From Stramenopiles sp. TOSAG23-2 (taxonomy: Eukaryota; Sar), in the NCBI GenBank assembly GCA_900128395.1, contig LT649988.1:1-10802 (forward strand): 10,802 nucleotides of DNA, read 5' to 3'. Positions within the stretch are counted from its first letter, which is position 1, and each line of letters begins with the position of its first letter. Below, piece by piece: positions 1 to 8,500 of the stretch. The notes under the pieces are model-generated. The model searched no databases. It saw nothing but the letters and a program-made list of their open reading frames with translations, and had not been told where the DNA came from. The position numbers and the translations under genes are program-made.

Positions 1-3000
1 ATATTGATACTGCAGTTGAACTTTCTATGCTTTTGTATATTTGTATGGCTTTATCACCGAACTTTAAATTGCCAATTTTCCTTTCAAGAACCTCTAAAGT
101 TGATTCAATATCAGTTGCGCCGTTTACTTGTTCATTAAGAGCTACTGTTAAACTAGACAGTAATGACTCAATTTTATTTTTTACTTTAAAAAACCAATGG
201 CCGCCATTGTCACCATTATTGGACGCATCATGAATCGTGCTACGAACATCTGCTCGAATTTTCTGTAATTTTAAATTATAACATTCATCATTATGTACAT
301 CCTTACTACCATCATTTCCTGTATTCAAATTGTAAAAACTATAACCAGCTCTGTTAAATAGAATTTCACATACTTTGTTTTTATCGGGTAAACCAAGATA
401 AGAAGTGGCAAATTGGCTTTTTAAAGTTGGACTTAATTCTTTCCTTTTTAGTATTGAGGTGGTAGATATAAAAATGAATGTACTTAGTGGTTTTACCAAA
501 TGACCATGCAAGTCAAAATAGCTACTGTTTCCGTTAAGAGCCTTTTGTATAATTGAAACTATTGAAGCAATCATCTGTAAAACGGCTGGAGCACAGTTGG
601 ATATTCCATTTAAGAATAATAATCCTCCAGTCTTCATGCATCCAATCAAACGTTGTTTTGTACTATTTGGATCTGTTCCTAAGTTTGCATGCCAATCCAC
701 GAATTCCGTACCTAGGTACAAACTAAGTTGTTCTATCGACAATTTGCTATACGACAATGTTAAATCGTTGTCTGTAATTAAATGCGTGCTACACAATCCA
801 AGTGAACGCAAAATTAGACACATTGCCCGTTCACTATTGTTATCTAATACAAGAGACGATGCCTTATCTCCGGTAAATTCGTAGCCATAGGAAACACTGT
901 TTGAGCCGCAAGTGATATTCCATTCAACTTTATTACCACTATCTGCATTTTTGATGAACGTTTTCGCTTTGTTGTAATATAGAAAACTATTTATACCATA
1001 TATTTCACTTGCTTGGGCTGACAAAATTTTTATAAAATTTAAATGGTATACCAAACATTCCAGCAATAAGCCAAAGCGGCGTCTGATACTGCTTATTATC
1101 TTTGATATGCCAAATTCAGCGACAGAAAGTGTAGATAACAAATCTTGCAATGCAATCATTAGATGCAATTTGAGACTTCCGACATACTCTATTAAAGTTT
1201 CAAATGCATCTTTTTTATTATTTTCTAAATCTGTAAATGCATTTTCAATCATTAAAAATAATTTAGCATTCATTACACCGATGATAACTTGTATCGGGGC
1301 TGTTGTATTACTCGCCTTTACATCAGCGAAGTCTTCGTATAATGCTGTAACGAGAAATTTCTCAAATGAAAATAGTTCTGCTTGGCTTAAATTTCCTAAT
1401 TTTGCCACTTCAGCACGAATAGATGATTTCATTTGTTTGTCAAGAGTAGAAAAAATGTTGAGACCCTCTCGTCGCAATCTTAGTACTCGATCTAGTACTA
1501 ACGTTTCATGTTTGGACTCGATGCTTAAGATTATTGGATTATTATCATCGGTAGAATCATGTTTCAAACCAGTAACATTAGGAAAAAGCTTTTGCAGATA
1601 TTTCTCAAATTTGCTATCCAAATTTATGCAAGAAGCAATTGCTTGTATCACTTCTTCATTTGTTAAATAATAGAATCTTGGAAAATTTTCGCGCATCTCT
1701 TGAACAAAACTGGATGTTTCGTTTGTTAAAGACATAATATCCTTTTCGATGTTTACGAAGCTTTCATAAACTTCAAAATCTTCATCTTCAAAGTTAAAGT
1801 TGCGATTTTTCAATTTATAGTGTAAATCATCAATTAACAAATTGCAGTGCATCGCACATCTATTCCACATTTTTAATGTATCTTTCAATCTTTCGTGGAC
1901 TGATGGTATTTGCGATGAAGCGTATTCAAAAGATAACATATTTCCAAGCCTTTTTAACCTTTTTTCATTTCTCAAAAGGATCGTTAAAGACGAATCCATA
2001 TTATAAATTGATTCCCTATAATGTAAAATATCTCTAGAAATTACATCAAAATATTTTGACGACATTAAATGACCAGTCAACACCAAGCCTTCGTCAATTT
2101 TAGCTTTAAGCTCTTCTACATTACTTAATAGTAGTAATGATAACCCTTTGTCGTTTATGTGAACATTATTAAATTGAAAAGAAGTTTCGTGCCATATATT
2201 TAAACTTTTGTCAAACTTTAATTTGATATTATCTTCTCCCATTGCATTTTCATATAACTTGTAAAATTTATTTAAATGAATCGTAACAATTTTATTAACA
2301 TGAAGAAGACGAATGCTATGGCGAAAATTGAAACTTGCATTTCCCATAAGACTCTTCCTTTTAACAAATGTCTTTTTCCCTCTTTTTCCAAATTGATTTC
2401 CGCTAACATCCGCGTTTAATTTTTTATCGTCAATAAATTTTCTAATTTCATTCCAATGTTTCATTTTGAATACTTCGCTTTTTTGTAAGATCCTAGTTAC
2501 TTTTAGAAAATCTATCATTTGCTGAGCATGATTATTGCACCAACTTATTATTTTTAACTTTGAATCGTTTAAATCAATAAATGCTTGTCTTGAGTCCTCG
2601 TAATTACGTTTTGCAAGTACATCAAGATCTGTTCCATCCGAGGAGGTGAAATTGAATGTATTAATGTATTGATCTTGATTATCAAAAATTACCTGTTTTT
2701 CCTGATCTAATATCATACTCATGTATTTTAATACCACATTTAAAAGCTTGTTAAAACGGAAGACAAGCTCCCATCTATCTTCACTTACCGGTCGACCGTA
2801 AGATATTTTCAAACGCATGCAAAGCATAATTTTTTCCTTGGCAGAATTCATTTTGGAACTAGCATGACGCAAAAAGTCTTTAAATTTATTTGCTTCACTA
2901 AAAGTTGCAAACGTTTCTCTAGAATCACGTTCCACTTTCTGCATAATTTCGATTGCTTCCTCCCTCGCTTGAAGCAAATTTAAATCTGCTACTCCACACT

Positions 3001-5273
3001 GTTCCTGCTCACTTTGAACTTGTTGCCTATCACAAAAAGTTAATTGTAGTTTTAACGCTCGTAATTCACGTCTGATGTCTGTAATAATGTCGTAGGCACT
3101 TGGCGCGACTTCAATTGAAAGTTCCGGCATAACATTCCATAACTCATCATATATTTTGATAATTTCTGGATATTCTAAAAAGTTTCCGGATATCACAGAC
3201 AATGATTCATTATGTGTACATAGTTCGATTGGTGTATCGAAATTCATGTCCAAAATAGATCGTTCTTTTTGTATTTTCACCAAAAGGCTTTTGGTCAAGT
3301 CTTTAAATGCGAGAAATAAGTTATTTTTCAACCATGTTAAGCGATTTAAACACATGTTACTAATATCCATTATCATGGGATCGAGAAGTAATATGTATGA
3401 CTTATATGTAAATGTTTTTTCTTTATTTTGAAGAAAATTTTGCCTTTGGTTTAAAACCTTTAATGATTGTTTTAGTTTTTTGATATTTAACTTTTCAAAC
3501 AATATTAGATCTTGATCAAGAACAATTTCCGTCAACGTATGACATTTTCGATTGTACACATCAGTCAAAGAATTGTACATATTACTTAATACTTTGAAAA
3601 ATGATTCTCTCTGCTTTACTAGCGTGAAATTATTTTTTAGCTTTGAAACCGGTAACAATTCTATACTGTTATTTGAAAATTCTTCAAGTTCCTGCTCGCT
3701 AAGTAACACATCAAATTTTTCCGTTTCAAAAGATTTTTTATCGCTCTCACCAAGCACATCAGCAAATTTTGGATATGTTTTTATGTTCTTAAATATAGAA
3801 GTGCTGGAAAGAAATTATGTTAAAAAACAAATTCACAAATTCAAATACTAATTGTAATGAAATTACTTACATTTGCAAAAACTCGTCAAAAATGTCTTGA
3901 AATGACTTATGAATACTTTTAAATGATGGTTTCAGTTCGAACATTACATTTCCTTTAAAATTTATTTTACCATATACATGTAGAGAAACTCGTTTAAAAG
4001 AAATACAATCAGTAGCATCTTCTTCTTCATTCGAACCAGTTGCAGACGTTCCCGCCTCCTCTTGTTCCTTTGTTTCATTACTTGTAATATTATTATCACT
4101 ATGATGAATAACATCATCAAATTCATCTGGAAAAAATGAAGCAATCTGTGATTCTCTTGATATTATGAATTCTTCAACGCTAGCCTGTATATATGATTCA
4201 ACTAATTTTATAAATCTTTTTAACAACGCTTGTAGATTTCGCCTTTGTGAAATATCAATTAAATTTACGTGTCCTAATATTGGAATATCATTTTCAACAT
4301 AAATAGCTGTACAACACTGTAGCACAACTTCATTAATATTACCATTATATAGTTTAATGACCTCATGATGCTTTACTGTCATCTCTTGATGCGAATTGAT
4401 GTACGCTTCTAGCGTATATCCATCTTTTGGCATGTCTTTAAGTGAAAAATGGGTTATAATGCTACGACATTGAAATAGAAGTTTGTGCACGTCAAAAATG
4501 CATTTATTAAAAATTGGTTTGAATATAAACAAATTATTTTTGATTTTATCGCCGGCACTTTTGAATTTATTGCTGCGAAAAAGTTTTTTCCAACCATCAA
4601 ATATAATTCTAAGTCTAAACGTTAAAAAATAAGTTTTTTCTTTAATTTGACGAAACGTGTTATACTGTTGATACCATTCATCGTTGTTAGTGAATATTGG
4701 ATCTTCACCATTTTGATAAAGTGTTACACCCGTATTACCTTTTATGAAGTAAATATCTTTCTCTTTGTTGATAGTCTCTTTCAATACGCGCCTTAGGACA
4801 TATGGATTATAATACGGTTTCGTTTGACACAAGCAATATTCAAGTGTGCTCATATCACCAATAATACCTTTTTTGGACGAAGTTTTAGACATTTTTTTAT
4901 TAGATTCAATGTCTGAAGCGTCTACAAATACTGTTGTTGTACTTTTCATTCGACGATGCAACAGGTGGTTTTCACGTTGCTTTGTATTAAGAACTAATTT
5001 TCCTGTTTTTTTAGCTGGTCTACGGACAGACATCTTCCCATGCCTTGAAAAGTTTGAGGATTGGATAATTTTAGTAATATCATGTTTAGTGGCTTTCACA
5101 GATGACTGACGTAGTCTTTTTGAAATATTATTTTGGTTACTATGTACAGATGGAAAATGGCTAGGAAAGTTAATTCTATTACTTAAATTTGGACTCTCAG
5201 GACTCATCGTTACTTCACTAGGCAAAACACTGTTCTTTTTGACAGCATTATTATCATTATCGATTTGATCCAT
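1..5273 (-). CDS. Mirror copy of the divergent dynein heavy chain, 5' part (complement of join 1-3803, 3871-5273)
   Basis: This is the same gene on the opposite arm, read leftwards from the ATG at 5273-5271. Exon 1 is 5273-3871, the intron is 3870-3804, and exon 2 runs from 3803 to the window edge at 1. The 468-codon first frame is identical to that of the plus-strand copy. The only change I found is at position 7, which makes the third-last complete codon TCA (Ser) rather than ACA (Thr), residue 1734. Domain content is as for the plus-strand copy: linker, then degenerate AAA1, cut off just before AAA2. Because the arms are otherwise identical and no spacer separates them, I think this is probably not a second gene but the same locus assembled twice. 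It should be counted as a separate gene only if reads cross both arms into different flanks. Confidence 0.8.
3804..3870 (-). other. Spliceosomal intron, mirror copy
   Basis: This is the reverse complement of the intron on the plus-strand arm: the GT donor begins at 3870 and the AG acceptor ends at 3804. The donor, acceptor and pyrimidine tract are identical. It separates exon 1 (5273-3871) from exon 2 (3803-1) of the minus-strand copy. An intron at the same place with the same bases shows that the second copy is not a retrocopy of a spliced transcript. It is a DNA-level duplication or an assembly duplicate. Confidence 0.88.
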
Positions 5274-5529
5274 AATTTTCTTTGCACGGAGTTTAGATTA
5301 AAAGAAACTCAAGAAAATTTTCGTACAAAATGAGGATAGTGATTCTATAATAGTAGTTTAATAATCTAAATGAGGAGTAAAATTTATATTTTAAATATAT
5401 ATATATATTTAAAATATAAATTTTACTCCTCATTTAGATTATTAAACTACTATTATAGAATCACTATCCTCATTTTGTACGAAAATTTTCTTGAGTTTCT
5501 TTTAATCTAAACTCCGTGCAAAGAAAATT
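5274..5529. promoter_or_regulatory. Duplicated 5' flank / 5' UTR between the two start codons
   Basis: Each half is 128 bp of sequence upstream of an ATG, joined head to head. It holds stops in the coding frame (TAA at 5503-5505 on the plus arm). TATAAA occurs at 5415-5420 (mirror 5383-5388). TCATTT at 5430-5435 and 5470-5475 fits the arthropod initiator pattern TCAKTY. The spacing from the TATA-like box to the first initiator-like site is only about 17 bp, shorter than usual, and such strings are common by chance in A/T-rich DNA. I therefore call it probable 5' flank with no firm promoter element. If the palindrome is an artefact, the real upstream region is not in this window. Confidence 0.4.
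5378..5425. repeat. 48-bp pure A/T palindrome core with an (AT)7 run at the axis
   Basis: Every base from 5378 to 5425 is A or T, and 5395-5408 is a 14-base alternating AT run centred on the axis at 5401/5402. Alternating AT is self-complementary by itself. The native single-copy locus could therefore have had such a run here, and a nascent or broken end could fold back on it and prime copying of the other strand. That would give the zero-spacer palindrome seen. As a DNA feature it is also an extreme low-stability, cruciform-prone element. Confidence 0.85.
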
Positions 5530-8500
5530 ATGGATCAAATCGATAATGATAATAATGCTGTCAAAAAGAACAGTGTTTTGCCTAGTGAAGTAACGATGAG
5601 TCCTGAGAGTCCAAATTTAAGTAATAGAATTAACTTTCCTAGCCATTTTCCATCTGTACATAGTAACCAAAATAATATTTCAAAAAGACTACGTCAGTCA
5701 TCTGTGAAAGCCACTAAACATGATATTACTAAAATTATCCAATCCTCAAACTTTTCAAGGCATGGGAAGATGTCTGTCCGTAGACCAGCTAAAAAAACAG
5801 GAAAATTAGTTCTTAATACAAAGCAACGTGAAAACCACCTGTTGCATCGTCGAATGAAAAGTACAACAACAGTATTTGTAGACGCTTCAGACATTGAATC
5901 TAATAAAAAAATGTCTAAAACTTCGTCCAAAAAAGGTATTATTGGTGATATGAGCACACTTGAATATTGCTTGTGTCAAACGAAACCGTATTATAATCCA
6001 TATGTCCTAAGGCGCGTATTGAAAGAGACTATCAACAAAGAGAAAGATATTTACTTCATAAAAGGTAATACGGGTGTAACACTTTATCAAAATGGTGAAG
6101 ATCCAATATTCACTAACAACGATGAATGGTATCAACAGTATAACACGTTTCGTCAAATTAAAGAAAAAACTTATTTTTTAACGTTTAGACTTAGAATTAT
6201 ATTTGATGGTTGGAAAAAACTTTTTCGCAGCAATAAATTCAAAAGTGCCGGCGATAAAATCAAAAATAATTTGTTTATATTCAAACCAATTTTTAATAAA
6301 TGCATTTTTGACGTGCACAAACTTCTATTTCAATGTCGTAGCATTATAACCCATTTTTCACTTAAAGACATGCCAAAAGATGGATATACGCTAGAAGCGT
6401 ACATCAATTCGCATCAAGAGATGACAGTAAAGCATCATGAGGTCATTAAACTATATAATGGTAATATTAATGAAGTTGTGCTACAGTGTTGTACAGCTAT
6501 TTATGTTGAAAATGATATTCCAATATTAGGACACGTAAATTTAATTGATATTTCACAAAGGCGAAATCTACAAGCGTTGTTAAAAAGATTTATAAAATTA
6601 GTTGAATCATATATACAGGCTAGCGTTGAAGAATTCATAATATCAAGAGAATCACAGATTGCTTCATTTTTTCCAGATGAATTTGATGATGTTATTCATC
6701 ATAGTGATAATAATATTACAAGTAATGAAACAAAGGAACAAGAGGAGGCGGGAACGTCTGCAACTGGTTCGAATGAAGAAGAAGATGCTACTGATTGTAT
6801 TTCTTTTAAACGAGTTTCTCTACATGTATATGGTAAAATAAATTTTAAAGGAAATGTAATGTTCGAACTGAAACCATCATTTAAAAGTATTCATAAGTCA
6901 TTTCAAGACATTTTTGACGAGTTTTTGCAAATGTAAGTAATTTCATTACAATTAGTATTTGAATTTGTGAATTTGTTTTTTAACATAATTTCTTTCCAGC
7001 ACTTCTATATTTAAGAACATAAAAACATATCCAAAATTTGCTGATGTGCTTGGTGAGAGCGATAAAAAATCTTTTGAAACGGAAAAATTTGATGTGTTAC
7101 TTAGCGAGCAGGAACTTGAAGAATTTTCAAATAACAGTATAGAATTGTTACCGGTTTCAAAGCTAAAAAATAATTTCACGCTAGTAAAGCAGAGAGAATC
7201 ATTTTTCAAAGTATTAAGTAATATGTACAATTCTTTGACTGATGTGTACAATCGAAAATGTCATACGTTGACGGAAATTGTTCTTGATCAAGATCTAATA
7301 TTGTTTGAAAAGTTAAATATCAAAAAACTAAAACAATCATTAAAGGTTTTAAACCAAAGGCAAAATTTTCTTCAAAATAAAGAAAAAACATTTACATATA
7401 AGTCATACATATTACTTCTCGATCCCATGATAATGGATATTAGTAACATGTGTTTAAATCGCTTAACATGGTTGAAAAATAACTTATTTCTCGCATTTAA
7501 AGACTTGACCAAAAGCCTTTTGGTGAAAATACAAAAAGAACGATCTATTTTGGACATGAATTTCGATACACCAATCGAACTATGTACACATAATGAATCA
7601 TTGTCTGTGATATCCGGAAACTTTTTAGAATATCCAGAAATTATCAAAATATATGATGAGTTATGGAATGTTATGCCGGAACTTTCAATTGAAGTCGCGC
7701 CAAGTGCCTACGACATTATTACAGACATCAGACGTGAATTACGAGCGTTAAAACTACAATTAACTTTTTGTGATAGGCAACAAGTTCAAAGTGAGCAGGA
7801 ACAGTGTGGAGTAGCAGATTTAAATTTGCTTCAAGCGAGGGAGGAAGCAATCGAAATTATGCAGAAAGTGGAACGTGATTCTAGAGAAACGTTTGCAACT
7901 TTTAGTGAAGCAAATAAATTTAAAGACTTTTTGCGTCATGCTAGTTCCAAAATGAATTCTGCCAAGGAAAAAATTATGCTTTGCATGCGTTTGAAAATAT
8001 CTTACGGTCGACCGGTAAGTGAAGATAGATGGGAGCTTGTCTTCCGTTTTAACAAGCTTTTAAATGTGGTATTAAAATACATGAGTATGATATTAGATCA
8101 GGAAAAACAGGTAATTTTTGATAATCAAGATCAATACATTAATACATTCAATTTCACCTCCTCGGATGGAACAGATCTTGATGTACTTGCAAAACGTAAT
8201 TACGAGGACTCAAGACAAGCATTTATTGATTTAAACGATTCAAAGTTAAAAATAATAAGTTGGTGCAATAATCATGCTCAGCAAATGATAGATTTTCTAA
8301 AAGTAACTAGGATCTTACAAAAAAGCGAAGTATTCAAAATGAAACATTGGAATGAAATTAGAAAATTTATTGACGATAAAAAATTAAACGCGGATGTTAG
8401 CGGAAATCAATTTGGAAAAAGAGGGAAAAAGACATTTGTTAAAAGGAAGAGTCTTATGGGAAATGCAAGTTTCAATTTTCGCCATAGCATTCGTCTTCTT

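Noticed and set aside
27-884. Small plus-strand frames of 68 and 95 codons at 27-233 and 597-884 (mirrors 10570-10776 and 9919-10206)
   Set aside because: Both are antisense to the AAA1 coding sequence, with no recognisable domain, and chance frames of this size are expected opposite a long coding exon.
1107-1670. 187-codon plus-strand open frame, and its mirror 9133-9696 on the minus strand
   Set aside because: It is antisense to the linker/AAA1 part of the dynein exon 2 and resembles no protein. The opposite strand carries the recognisable FPRFYYL region, so this is a shadow.
3156-3851. Frames of 91 and 99 codons at 3156-3431 and 3552-3851 (mirrors 7372-7647 and 6952-7251)
   Set aside because: They are antisense to exon 2, and the second also crosses the intron. 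They show no protein-like features.
4846-5109. 87-codon antisense frame (mirror 5694-5957) and 60-codon frame at 3962-4144 (mirror 6659-6841)
   Set aside because: Both overlap exon 1, one antisense and one in a shifted frame. The Met/Ile/Lys-rich composition of the 60-codon frame is what a shifted A/T-rich coding sequence gives.
5274-5529. Bidirectional promoter of a true head-to-head gene pair
   Set aside because: It would need the palindrome to be real. Identity of the arms, no spacer and the exactly central axis favour duplication during sequencing or assembly.
5530-6936. Complete 468-residue protein gene ending at TAA 6934
   Set aside because: The stop lies inside a perfect GTAAGT donor. 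A good acceptor 67 bp on restores a frame open for 3.8 kb that continues into clear dynein linker sequence.
8015-8020. Internal GTAAGT, and nearby CAG/GTAATT, as splice donors of a second intron
   Set aside because: The frame stays open through both and the translation (GRPVSEDRW and onward) looks like normal dynein tail sequence. No acceptor is needed to keep the frame.
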